Positions 26,334 through 34,886 of a stretch of 44,976 nt of DNA are shown piece after piece. The DNA is from Deltaproteobacteria bacterium (GTDB lineage Bacteria > Desulfobacterota > Desulfarculia > JACQYL01), in contig JACQYL010000067.1 in assembly GCA_016208165.1 (NCBI GenBank), positions 1 to 44,976 of the forward strand. The letters run 5' to 3'. The position numbers and the translations under genes were made by a program. The stretch's first letter is position 1, and the number at the start of each line of letters is the position of its first letter. The notes beneath the pieces are model-generated. The model did no database searches, was not told the DNA's origin, and saw nothing but the letters and a program-made list of their open reading frames with translations.

Positions 26334-27623
26334 ATGAGTCTGGAAAGGGAGGCCCCGAGATCGGTTGCGATGGAATGGGTGGAAGGAAAAGGCTTTGGAA
26401 CTCGCGCGCACCCTCGTGTGGACGGAAACCTGTTGTCTGCCGCGGCTGCGGAAACCTGCCGGACGTTTCATCGAACACTTCCAAGCTACTCGATCACGCC
26501 GTTGCACGGCCTGGTTGGTCTCGGTCGCAGCCTCGGCTTGAAAGCGGTCTGGATCAAAGACGAGGCGAACCGTTTCGGGCTGAAATCCTTTAAGGCCCTA
26601 GGCGCGACCTGGGCCCTCTTTCGGTTGCTCAACAAGAGATTGGGACGGAAAGGGAACGAACGACTGGATTTCAGGGAACTGGCCGGTCAGGATGCCCGAT
26701 CGAAGCTGGGCAGGCTTACCTTTGCAACGGCGACGGACGGCAACCACGGCAAGGGAGTGGCGTGGTCCGCCCGACTGCTGGGGCACAAAGCAGCCATCTA
26801 CATGCCCGAGAATTCCGCTGGGGCTCGCATTGCGGCTATCGAGCGTCTGGGGGCGCGGGTGGTGATCGTACCGGGGAACTACGACGACGCGGTGCGCCGG
26901 GCGGCGCGGGACGCAGCGGAACGCGGATGGATCGTTGTCTCCGATACGTCCTGGGATGGATACCGTGAAATACCCACATGGGTGATGCAGGGGTATCTCA
27001 CCCTGTTCGCCGAAACCGCGGATCAGCTCGAGGCCGCCGGGGTCCCACGTCTTGCAGCTGTTTTCCTGCAGGGAGGCGTAGGTTCCCTCGCGGCGGCGGG
27101 CGTTGGGTATTTGTCCAAACGTTATGCGGACCGGGCCCCTCTGTTCGTTTTGGTCGAGCCGGTGAAGGCCGCATGTTTACTCGAATCCGGACGAACCGGG
27201 GCTCTAAGACCGGTGGGCGTGACCGGAGACCTGTCCACCATCATGGCGGGACTGGCGTGCGGAGAACCCAATCCCCTGGCCTGGCAAATCCTCTGCGAGC
27301 GCGTACATGCATACGTTTCCATACCGGATTTCATGGCCGCCCACGCCATGCGGAGACTGGCGCGTCCAATGGAGGGAGACCCGGCCGTGGTATCCGGCGA
27401 ATCCGGAGCCGCCGGACTGGCCGGTCTGATCGCCGTGAGACGGTTGGAGCCGTTTCGGCAACTGTGGGAACGTTTGAATCTAACGCAAAACGATCACGTG
27501 TTATGCGTCAATACGGAAGGCGACACCGATCCGTACGGATATAACGCCATCGTAAACGAGAACGCGCTTGCCGAGCCCAGCCTCTACCGCGAGGCATTGA
27601 ACACCGGTCAACGAACGTCATGA
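26334..27623 (+). CDS. dpaL: Diaminopropionate ammonia-lyase (YgeX type)
   Basis: A 429-residue fold-type II PLP enzyme that converts 2,3-diaminopropionate to pyruvate and two ammonia. The PLP Lys lies in KDEANRFGLKSFKALG (Lys 87 counted from this start). The sequence follows E. coli YgeX closely in TFATATDGNHGKGVAWSAR, YDDAVRRAARDAAERGW, EIPTWVMQGYLTLF, IMAGLACGEPNPLAW and VNTEGDTDPYGY. The N-terminus has about 15 residues more than YgeX. A GTG directly precedes the chosen ATG, and no strong Shine-Dalgarno decides the start. In E. coli ygeX sits in the yqeC/mocA/xdhD region, an arrangement echoed here. Confidence 0.88.
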   Translation: MSLEREAPRSVAMEWVEGKGFGTRAHPRVDGNLLSAAAAETCRTFHRTLPSYSITPLHGLVGLGRSLGLKAVWIKDEANRFGLKSFKALGATWALFRLLNKRLGRKGNERLDFRELAGQDARSKLGRLTFATATDGNHGKGVAWSARLLGHKAAIYMPENSAGARIAAIERLGARVVIVPGNYDDAVRRAARDAAERGWIVVSDTSWDGYREIPTWVMQGYLTLFAETADQLEAAGVPRLAAVFLQGGVGSLAAAGVGYLSKRYADRAPLFVLVEPVKAACLLESGRTGALRPVGVTGDLSTIMAGLACGEPNPLAWQILCERVHAYVSIPDFMAAHAMRRLARPMEGDPAVVSGESGAAGLAGLIAVRRLEPFRQLWERLNLTQNDHVLCVNTEGDTDPYGYNAIVNENALAEPSLYREALNTGQRTS

Positions 27624-28009
27624 GCATGTTCACGAAATCCGACGGCAAAGTCAGCAGCGAGGATTTGTTGTACAGGGAATTGGTGTGTCTGCTGGTCCTG
27701 CTGATCGCCTGCATCCTGGTTTCCGTTCTTTGGGCCGCCCCCTTCGAGTCCGCTCCGGGAAGCAGCGAGGAGGAAACAGCGCCCTGGTTTTTCGCCGGTA
27801 TACAGGAACTGCTCAAGCATTTTCCAGCCTGGCTGGTGGGGCTTGTTTTTCCGGCTTTGTTATTGGCGTTCTGGGCCGCCCTACCCTTTTTTCGGCGAAG
27901 TCCGAGCGCGGAGGACGATCCATTATTCAAATGGCGTTTGCCGGAAGTCCGGGCGTTTCTTCTGACCATGGTCCTATTGGGCGTATTGACGGTATGGGGC
28001 TACTGGTAA
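27620..28009 (+). CDS. Cytochrome b6/f subunit-IV-like membrane protein
   Basis: A 129-residue inner-membrane protein with three hydrophobic helices (about 21-42, 67-92 and 108-129). The segment APWFFAGIQELLKHFPAWLVGLVFPALLLA matches in part (APWFFAGIQELLKHFPAW) the quinol-site loop of the cytochrome b C-terminal domain / subunit IV (compare PEWY...LLR). Three helices is the subunit IV number. It would belong to a menaquinol-oxidising complex, yet no haem-bearing cytochrome b N-terminal half is in the window. The ATG overlaps the dpaL stop (ATGA), and its end overlaps the end of the convergent multiheme cytochrome gene by 10 nt. Confidence 0.7.
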   Translation: MSMFTKSDGKVSSEDLLYRELVCLLVLLIACILVSVLWAAPFESAPGSSEEETAPWFFAGIQELLKHFPAWLVGLVFPALLLAFWAALPFFRRSPSAEDDPLFKWRLPEVRAFLLTMVLLGVLTVWGYW

Positions 28010-29916
28010 CCCAACTCTTCAAGGCGGTACTTTTGATAGGCCCGGGTGGGGTTGAGGAGGCGCCTGAGTTCGTCCGCATTGAACGGCCGTGCACCGCCAT
28101 GCGTGGATACCTGGACCGGACGACCTGTCAGATCCACCATTTGGCTCAGTTGGAAGCTGATGTCCAATCCGTCCAGTCTGGGACGAGTAAGGGGTACGGC
28201 AACGGGTTTATCGCCGTTCAAACGGATTTGAAGGGCTCCGAGCCCGGCGGCTTTGGCGTTCAGGTGACAGCCTTCGCAACGGACCACCTGTCTCCTGATC
28301 GTGTGGGGTGCGTAGGGGTTCATGGCAAATCCCAATTGGCCGTCAAGTGTGCGTGGAATGACGCTGTCCAGTCGGACCGTTCCGGTTCCATCCACCCAGG
28401 TGATCATATATTGATACTGGGGACGGAACACCCGGACCAGACCGCTCGGGTCCCGTCCGAGAACGTTGCCGTCCCATCGCCGCATGCTCCAACCGGAATA
28501 CCAGGCGCCTGACCGTTGTTTCGAATCGATCCAGTCTTTGGTGACGGGCGCGGACCACTGTTCTTCCAACAGGGAGAGGTTTTTCCCCAGCAACTCCTGG
28601 ATTTGGGGGTCGTTTTGCGCCCAAAGGGGTCGCCATTTCTCATATCGAGGCACATCCTCACGGAAAAGATGTAGTCCATAATCCTGGAACGACCAAGCCG
28701 CATGGCAGCTATGACACGTCATGCCGTCCATGTGTTCCACAATGCGGTGATCCGTGGGCTGTGTATCCATGTCCAGAAGAACCGGCACGAGGTGTCGTCG
28801 GCCCGTCACCTTTGAGGTGAGAACGAGTCGCTCTTCCTGCAGGCGGACGTTTGAAATCCGATCCCCGCTTTTTGCGAGGACCGTTCGGTCCATCGGCGGT
28901 TCGGGATCGATAGGATTCGAGCGTTGTGGGGCGGAGGGGGGCACGGTCTCGGGTCTCCGGCGCAGGTCTCCGTGGCAATCCCGGCACGTGACCTTCAGAG
29001 CATCGCGAGCCACTCCGTAAATGTTGCCGTCACCCATGAGTTCGGACTGAACGTGGCAGTCAATGCAATGAAGGCCCTTCTCGAAATGCACGTCGGGAAG
29101 CAGTCGATGGTGGTCGAGACCGTATTTCGGATAGAACTGTCTTCCATCCGGAGATAGGAAACGATAAGCCTCATGATAGTCCCGTTCGAAAAGGCCCAGA
29201 TAGTCGGCCCCAACTCGGTTTCCGTTGTGACAGTGCGCACACTGGGTGTTGGGGATCCGGGTTGTGAATCCGTGCCGAATCGGGTGACCTTGCCCTCTTC
29301 TTTCTTCCTCGGGTTCTTTCGGATCGATGCTGGAGTGGATGTCGAGGCTGAGCCCGTCGTCTGCATAAAGTACATGACAGGCGGCGCATCCCTCGCTCCT
29401 GAAATCGCCAAAACGCCGGGCGCCTCTCGTTCCGAGATGGCACCTCAGACAGCGTCTGCGAAGCAGGTCGTCCACCAGATCGTTTTCCGCGTCCGAAGGC
29501 TCCGGGACCTGTTTCAGGCGGTCGACGGGAGCCGTGGCGTACTCGAGCGATCCTTTTTCCTGACGACCGAACACGTATCGGGTCTGATTGATTATCCCGG
29601 CGGCGGTGGCCATCAAGGAACGTCGTACCCTTTCCACCTCATCCCGATGGCAGGGACCGCAACGTTGCTGAGCGTCATCCAGGGAGGAAGGATTCGAAAC
29701 GAGTTCGTTGTGCGCTTCCGGCAAGGTGTCGGCCTTGTTGTTTCCTCCATGGCAGTCGGAACAGGGAAAAGCGTGGCTGGGACCGATCTCTTCCACGTCC
29801 TTGTGGCAGGATCTGCATCCGTCTACAGAACCCCATGCCGGAGCCAAAGCGGAAATGACGAGTAACGAACAGGCGAGAATCGGAGTTCGGCTCCATAGGA
29901 GCCATTTGCCGATCAA
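28000..29916 (-). CDS. Exported decaheme c-type cytochrome
   Basis: About 638 residues with ten CXXCH haem c motifs: CRSCH, CSDCH, CGPCH, CLRCH, CAACH, CAHCH, CIDCH, CRDCH, CHSCH and CEGCH. A signal peptide (TPILACSLLVISALAPAWG) leads it to the periplasm. The segment DVHFEKGLHCIDCH plus MGDGNIY and the C-terminal HGGARPFNADELRRLL are shared with the cytochrome at 32427-34604, so the two are paralogues. It likely passes electrons from the quinone pool, perhaps with the neighbouring subunit-IV-like protein. The TTG at 29916 is the first conventional start and lacks a ribosome-binding site. The frame stays open to an ATT at 29986-29988 with GAGGAG 5 nt upstream, which may be the true start. Confidence 0.88.
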   Translation of the reverse strand: MIGKWLLWSRTPILACSLLVISALAPAWGSVDGCRSCHKDVEEIGPSHAFPCSDCHGGNNKADTLPEAHNELVSNPSSLDDAQQRCGPCHRDEVERVRRSLMATAAGIINQTRYVFGRQEKGSLEYATAPVDRLKQVPEPSDAENDLVDDLLRRRCLRCHLGTRGARRFGDFRSEGCAACHVLYADDGLSLDIHSSIDPKEPEEERRGQGHPIRHGFTTRIPNTQCAHCHNGNRVGADYLGLFERDYHEAYRFLSPDGRQFYPKYGLDHHRLLPDVHFEKGLHCIDCHVQSELMGDGNIYGVARDALKVTCRDCHGDLRRRPETVPPSAPQRSNPIDPEPPMDRTVLAKSGDRISNVRLQEERLVLTSKVTGRRHLVPVLLDMDTQPTDHRIVEHMDGMTCHSCHAAWSFQDYGLHLFREDVPRYEKWRPLWAQNDPQIQELLGKNLSLLEEQWSAPVTKDWIDSKQRSGAWYSGWSMRRWDGNVLGRDPSGLVRVFRPQYQYMITWVDGTGTVRLDSVIPRTLDGQLGFAMNPYAPHTIRRQVVRCEGCHLNAKAAGLGALQIRLNGDKPVAVPLTRPRLDGLDISFQLSQMVDLTGRPVQVSTHGGARPFNADELRRLLNPTRAYQKYRLEELGYQ

Positions 29917-30016
29917 GAGGAGAAATCCGGCAAAGATGGTCGGCTGCGTCCAAAAATACGATTTGATGAAAGCGCTCTGATTTTGAATGGCATCTCCTCG
30001 AAATAGCCGTTTACCT

Positions 30017-30360
30017 CGAGGTGTTAGAGAGTATCAGAAATCCCTTGCCGGTAAAAGCGGGTTGTAAAATCGGTGTGATGGAGTCCTTCTGCGGGGCATT
30101 TGGCTGAACCGGACTGCTTTTCGAACTCCTAAAGGAAAAGAAGCGGGTACAGGGAGGGGCGAACGTGCTGCCTAACCAGGCCGGCCGGCCACACGAGCGG
30201 GATGGATGGATTGACCCATGGCTCATGTTTTCATAAGATGACGGTCGGATAATCCTCGATACGGCCGGTCGCGCAGAGGACGGACGGATCAATCGAGCAG
30301 GTTCGTCACCGGCAAATGTGTACGTCTATTTCTCCACGTTTGACAGCCCATAGGTACTGA
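30017..30360. other. Divergent intergenic region upstream of the decaheme cytochrome and FapA-like genes
   Basis: No gene is visible. It contains the candidate promoter at 30211-30239 and a GC-rich palindromic stretch (GGCCGGCCGGCC near 30180). No convincing promoter toward the cytochrome gene was found. Confidence 0.45.
30211..30239 (+). promoter_or_regulatory. Candidate sigma-70 promoter for the FapA-like gene
   Basis: TTGACC (30211-30216) and TAAGAT (30234-30239) are separated by 17 nt. The leader to the ATG at 30361 would be about 115 nt. Confidence 0.45.
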
Positions 30361-32100
30361 ATGGAATCCGAAGGCAAAGCGATCACTTCCTGTCCCTCAT
30401 GCCGCAAGAAATACCGAGTTCCTGAATTCCTCGAAGGGAGAACCGTCGCCTGCAAAAAATGCGGTGAGAGTTTCAATGTCGCTTTCACGGAGTCCGCTCA
30501 TGCTGCCGAGCACCCCGGTTCCGGACAGGAAGCATTCGATGTTTCCGTGTCGGACGATCAGTTGGAGGCGTTTATCCTTCCGAAGATCGATACCTTCTCC
30601 ACCATCACCGTTGACGACATCAAACTGAAGTTGAAGGAATTCAATATAACGTATGGAATTTTGGACGACGAACAGATAGAGGCTTTTCTGGAGGACGGAC
30701 CGTACGCGCGGATGCCGTTCAAGGTAGCTCAAGGCAAAGTGCCTGCGCCTGACACGGACGAGCCTCTACAACTATATTTTCCTGCCCGTCGTCTGGAAGA
30801 AGTCGCGAGTGCGGAGATGGCTGCCGCGGATTCCGAGGAACGTCCAATGATCCCCCGGGTGAAACAAGGAGATCTGATCGCCCAGTGGGTCGTACCGATT
30901 GAAGGGTATGAAGGCGTAAACGTCTTCGGAGAACCTGTCGTGCTCTCCGGATTTAGAGGTTCGCGGATTCCCCACGGACCCGGGACGGAGACTTCCGTAG
31001 ACGGGCTGAGGCTTTTTGCCGACATCGACGGCATTCCTAATGTTACCATCGACGGGAGGATCCGTGTACTGCCCGAACTTCGTATACCGGGAGACGTGAA
31101 TTCAAAGACCGGGCCCGTTCAATTTGACGGATATATTGTCGTTAAGGGGGAAGTAAGGGACGGCTTGAGTATTCGCGGCGGCATGCTTGTGGCAGGGGAG
31201 ATACAGAAAGCGGAGATCGACGTCGAGGGCGACGTAGTGGTTACGGGAGGAATTATCGGAGGACGCTTGCGCGCCGGCGGGAATGTGCGGGCTAAATTCG
31301 TCAAGAACGCGGCCATTCGAGCCTTGGGAGATGTCGTAGTACAAAAAGAGATCCACGGTTCACGGATTACGGCGTGCGGCCGAGTCACTACCGAGCAAGG
31401 GAAAATACTTTCCTCCCGAATATCGGCAAAAAAAGGGATTAAGGCGGTCGATATCGGCTCCGTTCCCTCGACACCCTGTCTTCTTAGCGTGGGGATCGAT
31501 GAAATCACCGAACAGGAGACCAAGAGGATCCGGACGTTGATGTCTGAAAAGGATGAATGGATCCATGGGCTTCGATCCATGTTGACCCGGTTGGAGCAAC
31601 AGGCCGTGACTCTGAAGAGGAAGATGGCCGGAACGTCGACAGCGTTGATGGAAGGCAAGGCCGACCTCGCACTGGTAGAAGAGAAACTCGCACAGGCTCG
31701 ACGGGACGAACAGCCGCTGAACGTGGCCCGGCTGGAAAAAGTTGCGGCGGAACTGGACACGAAAATCATTCAAACCGGGAAGACCCTGGAGAACCTGGGA
31801 CAGGATCGCGAGCAACTCATTGAACGGATCGATGATCGGCAGGAAGAACTGGCTCATTCCGAAAAAGCATTGGAGGACCTGGAAGCTCAGTATGAAAGTA
31901 TGCTCGATTGGTCTGCGGCCCAGCCCGCCCACCCGGAGATCATGGTCTCGGGAGTGATCGTTGCCCGGACGTCGGTCCAAGGACCTCACGCGTCAGCCGT
32001 GCTTGTTAAAAACGAAAGAAACGTTCTCATCCGTGAAACCAATATTTCGGGGTCCGCGTTTTCCGACGAATGGTCTTTTTGGATAAGCCCGCTCCGATAG
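30361..32100 (+). CDS. FapA-like (DUF342) protein with N-terminal zinc ribbon
   Basis: A 579-residue cytoplasmic protein. The first ~40 residues form an MJ0042-type zinc ribbon: CPSCRKKYRVPEF and ACKKCGESFNV (Cys at 11, 14, 31 and 34). The centre, about 145-390, is the DUF342/FapA beta-helix-like repeat region (PEGDV-like turns such as GEVRDGLSIRGGMLVAGEI and EGDVVVTGGIIGGRLRAGG). A long coiled coil follows (about 385-525), then a short C-terminal beta segment. FapA influences flagellar assembly in Gram-negatives such as Vibrio; many DUF342 proteins have no known role. No flagellar gene is near. The start has only a weak AGG site. Confidence 0.82.
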   Translation: MESEGKAITSCPSCRKKYRVPEFLEGRTVACKKCGESFNVAFTESAHAAEHPGSGQEAFDVSVSDDQLEAFILPKIDTFSTITVDDIKLKLKEFNITYGILDDEQIEAFLEDGPYARMPFKVAQGKVPAPDTDEPLQLYFPARRLEEVASAEMAAADSEERPMIPRVKQGDLIAQWVVPIEGYEGVNVFGEPVVLSGFRGSRIPHGPGTETSVDGLRLFADIDGIPNVTIDGRIRVLPELRIPGDVNSKTGPVQFDGYIVVKGEVRDGLSIRGGMLVAGEIQKAEIDVEGDVVVTGGIIGGRLRAGGNVRAKFVKNAAIRALGDVVVQKEIHGSRITACGRVTTEQGKILSSRISAKKGIKAVDIGSVPSTPCLLSVGIDEITEQETKRIRTLMSEKDEWIHGLRSMLTRLEQQAVTLKRKMAGTSTALMEGKADLALVEEKLAQARRDEQPLNVARLEKVAAELDTKIIQTGKTLENLGQDREQLIERIDDRQEELAHSEKALEDLEAQYESMLDWSAAQPAHPEIMVSGVIVARTSVQGPHASAVLVKNERNVLIRETNISGSAFSDEWSFWISPLR

Positions 32101-32426
32101 AATCCGTGCCTCATCCCGTGTGACTTTTCGGAGGGACTGCTTTTTGGAAAAAGCCGCCCCTCCGAGCCGCCCCGCGAAAAACCTTGAGCGAGCGCCACGC
32201 CGTCCGCTTGAGGCGCTTTGGTGGGTGCATTGGTCTGCGCGGAATCAACGGCAGCACAGACCATCCGGGTGGCGCGCAGCCACGGGAAGCCTCTCTCGCC
32301 TGTTGATGTGAAACAGGCTTATGATGTGAAACGGACAGCAGCTTGCTGTCTTCCGGATCTCACTGAGTTCGTCCGGAATAACGTTCCCGAAATTGCGAAA
32401 AACAGTCGCCAAAGTCGGAATGGCCG
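32101..32426. other. Intergenic region with hairpins and a direct repeat, no gene seen
   Basis: Between convergent genes. A long imperfect hairpin spans 32129-32164 (CGGAGGG/CCCTCCG outside, GCTTTTT/AAAAAGC inside). A perfect 7-bp hairpin, GACAGCA-GCT-TGCTGTC, lies at 32334-32350. A 10-bp direct repeat GATGTGAAAC occurs at 32305-32314 and 32323-32332. None has a clean T-run, so their role as terminators is uncertain. The repeats may be remnants of a small mobile element. Confidence 0.4.
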
Positions 32427-34604
32427 TCAAGGTGAAGCCTGTTGGGATTCCTCCGGCTCCCATACCGCTTCGGTAGGATCCGGCGGAATGAAGCGCATGT
32501 CGGTCTTTCCGGCCAGAAAATCGTCTTCGAGCTGCTTGTGTTTCGGTTTCAGGGCCTCCTCGAGGCTTTTTCTAAAATCCGAATAGATCGGATCCAATTC
32601 GCTTCTATGACAGACCAGGCAGCGGTTGACAGCGAATATCCGCCTCAGTTCGCCACCATCAAAGGGTCGCGCTCCCAAATGGGACTGACCCTGGTTGGGT
32701 CTGCCTTCGCTGTCCGCCAGGGCCTCCAAAGAATAGCGGAAAGGCAGCCCTTCAGCACCCGGATCCGACAGGGTGACAAATTCACCGGGTTTCCATGAAC
32801 CCACACCGTCTCCCAGGCCCAACCTTTTGGGGTCCGCATGACATTCGTGGCATCCGGGGACCTCGGTCCGCACTGTGTGAGGAAATCCCGGAGTGCTGAT
32901 AATGCCGTTGCCATAAAGCTCACCCCGAAATACGAACCGGTTGAAGGGTTCGATCAGATTTCCGTCGGAATTCAAAGCGTTGAACAGCACCTGACATCCC
33001 GGTATGAAGGGAGCCACCTTGTTTCTGCTGTTGCGTCCCAACGCGGGACGGCCGAAGCGGTAATAATCGCGCGTTTCCAGCCACAGGCCGGGAGAAGGGA
33101 CGCGGGCCTGCGCGTCATAATGGAGGGCGTCTTCCTGCCGATAGTCGTGACATCCATAGCATTGAGGCGCCCAGCTCGTGTGGCAGGCGTAGCATTCCAT
33201 ATTCGAGGAACTGTGGCCGGTGATTCCGTGCGCCCCGCTCTTGCCTGTGATGACGCTGATGCGATGGCGTGACCCGTCTACTTTCGAATAGAGGACCAGA
33301 TCCGTTCCTTCCTGCCGCACGTTGATCAGGACTCCTTTGCGGCCTGTCAGGGCGACACGGTCGCCGGGCCGGTTCGGCGGAATGTTCAGGTACCGGGCGG
33401 CCCAGACGGAATATTCCCCTTCGTCTTCGATTTGGTGCAATTCAGGCGGGGCCTCGAAGGTTCCGTGACAGTCCGGGCACGCCACTTCCACCTGGTCCCT
33501 CATGCGGTCGTATATCTTTCCGTCCCCCATGGCGTCGTTTCCCGTGTGGCAGTCGATGCAATGCAGGCCTTTTTCAAAATGAACATCGGGAGCCAGATGA
33601 TAGGCCGTTCGTCCTCCGCTCAGCCGGGTGGCGTTCATTTCGCCCTGGTGATAAGGTGTCCCGTAACCGTCCGACTCCATCAGTCCCTGATAATTCAGAG
33701 CGATACGAGTGCTGCGATTATGACAGCGTTGGCACTGGGATACCTCCATAGCCGTGGTCAGGCGATGCTTCGCCCCGCGAACCGGGGCCGCCTGCTTCAA
33801 GGTGACGTCTCCTCCATGGTAGCGCCCGTCGTCGGAGTAGGAAACATGGCAGGCGACGCATCCTTCGCCGTGCACACTGTGGCCCTCTTCCCGAACGTTC
33901 CAAAGATGGCATCGCGAACAGAATTTCCTCCATTGGTCGTCGGCCCATTGGCCGGATATGGATATGGGGTGTCCCGTCCTGTCTTCGAGTTCCGGCCTGT
34001 TGTTCGGACCCTTGGGCGCCTGAGCTGGGCCAAAAAAAGGCACGGGATCGAGTCGCTTCTTGCCGTCCAGGGACTCGACGGTCTGCGATGCAAACCGGGG
34101 TTCCATCGTGTCCTGAGCGTTCCAGACCACTCGCAGCGAGGCGATGACGCCCGCCATGGTCGCCATGAGCGCCCTGGGAACGCGTTCCGTCTGGCTCCGG
34201 TGCAGGTCCGTCCGGCCCCCGTGACAGGCGGCACCGTCCGGAGCGGTTCTTCCACAGGTGCGGTCCACGACGTCCAGTCGAGAGGGATTCTGCGCTCCGA
34301 GCAGGCCGGCGTGCGCCGCCTCCTTGTCCAAAGAGCGCCCGTCTCCACCGTGGCAGATGGTGCATCCAAACGCCTCGACCGGATGAGCGGAACTGATTTC
34401 CTCCAATCCGATATGGCAGGTAGGGCAGCGGTCGACAACGTTCCATTGCGGGATGCGAACCTCGACAATGGCCGGTTTTTTCGTTTGGTCCCATGCCTTC
34501 TGGTATTGGGTCCATTCCGGATTCATTGCCTTGTAGGACGCCCAGATCAGGGTCAAGAGAAGTATCGACAGCAGCGAGCAGATCATGAGGGCTTTTCGTG
34601 TCAT
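32427..34604 (-). CDS. Membrane-anchored multiheme c-type cytochrome with an atypical CX9CH site
   Basis: A 725-residue protein with an N-terminal membrane helix (ALMICSLLSILLLTLIWASY) and the rest periplasmic. Eleven canonical haem motifs are visible: CPTCH, CTICH, CSRCH, CVACH, CQRCH, CIDCH, CPDCH, CYACH, CYGCH, CHECH and CLVCH. A further site, CGRTAPDGAACH (117-128), is CX9CH; it aligns with CGPCH of the paralogue at 28000-29916. If loaded, this makes twelve haems. DVHFEKGLHCIDCH, MGDGKIY and HLGARPFDGGELRRIF are shared with the paralogue. A role in periplasmic or extracellular electron transfer is likely; the partner is unknown. The ATG has no clear Shine-Dalgarno sequence. Confidence 0.88.
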   Translation of the reverse strand: MTRKALMICSLLSILLLTLIWASYKAMNPEWTQYQKAWDQTKKPAIVEVRIPQWNVVDRCPTCHIGLEEISSAHPVEAFGCTICHGGDGRSLDKEAAHAGLLGAQNPSRLDVVDRTCGRTAPDGAACHGGRTDLHRSQTERVPRALMATMAGVIASLRVVWNAQDTMEPRFASQTVESLDGKKRLDPVPFFGPAQAPKGPNNRPELEDRTGHPISISGQWADDQWRKFCSRCHLWNVREEGHSVHGEGCVACHVSYSDDGRYHGGDVTLKQAAPVRGAKHRLTTAMEVSQCQRCHNRSTRIALNYQGLMESDGYGTPYHQGEMNATRLSGGRTAYHLAPDVHFEKGLHCIDCHTGNDAMGDGKIYDRMRDQVEVACPDCHGTFEAPPELHQIEDEGEYSVWAARYLNIPPNRPGDRVALTGRKGVLINVRQEGTDLVLYSKVDGSRHRISVITGKSGAHGITGHSSSNMECYACHTSWAPQCYGCHDYRQEDALHYDAQARVPSPGLWLETRDYYRFGRPALGRNSRNKVAPFIPGCQVLFNALNSDGNLIEPFNRFVFRGELYGNGIISTPGFPHTVRTEVPGCHECHADPKRLGLGDGVGSWKPGEFVTLSDPGAEGLPFRYSLEALADSEGRPNQGQSHLGARPFDGGELRRIFAVNRCLVCHRSELDPIYSDFRKSLEEALKPKHKQLEDDFLAGKTDMRFIPPDPTEAVWEPEESQQASP

Positions 34605-34697
34605 GGGAGAGCGATCGCTGTTTTTCGTGTTTGATAGGGATCTTAACGGGTTGGCCGGATCGGGCCCCTGAGGAGAGACCCTATCTCTATATCCATC

Positions 34698-34726
34698 AAG
34701 CTATTCCATGGGCAGGCGGGTGTCAA
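34698..34726 (-). promoter_or_regulatory. Candidate promoter for the multiheme cytochrome gene
   Basis: On the minus strand an exact TTGACA (complement of 34721-34726) is followed after 17 nt by TAGCTT (complement of 34698-34703). The -10 box is poor. The leader would be about 85 nt. Confidence 0.35.
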
Positions 34727-34886
34727 TGTATGAAAAGGGTTTGGATTGCAGGCGTCGGCTTCGAAGGGAGGCCCTTCCACAGCGGCTCCCGGAACCGTAA
34801 GCGCCTCCGCCGTGGAGTTCCGGCCTATTCCGCCGGACCCGATGGCCGCCTGTCTAGTCAAAAGCATAGAAACTCTCTGAAACTAT

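Noticed and set aside
34610-34619. AGCGATCGCT palindrome as an HIP1-like or regulatory element
   Set aside because: A single 10-bp palindrome; no further copies stood out nearby, so no support.
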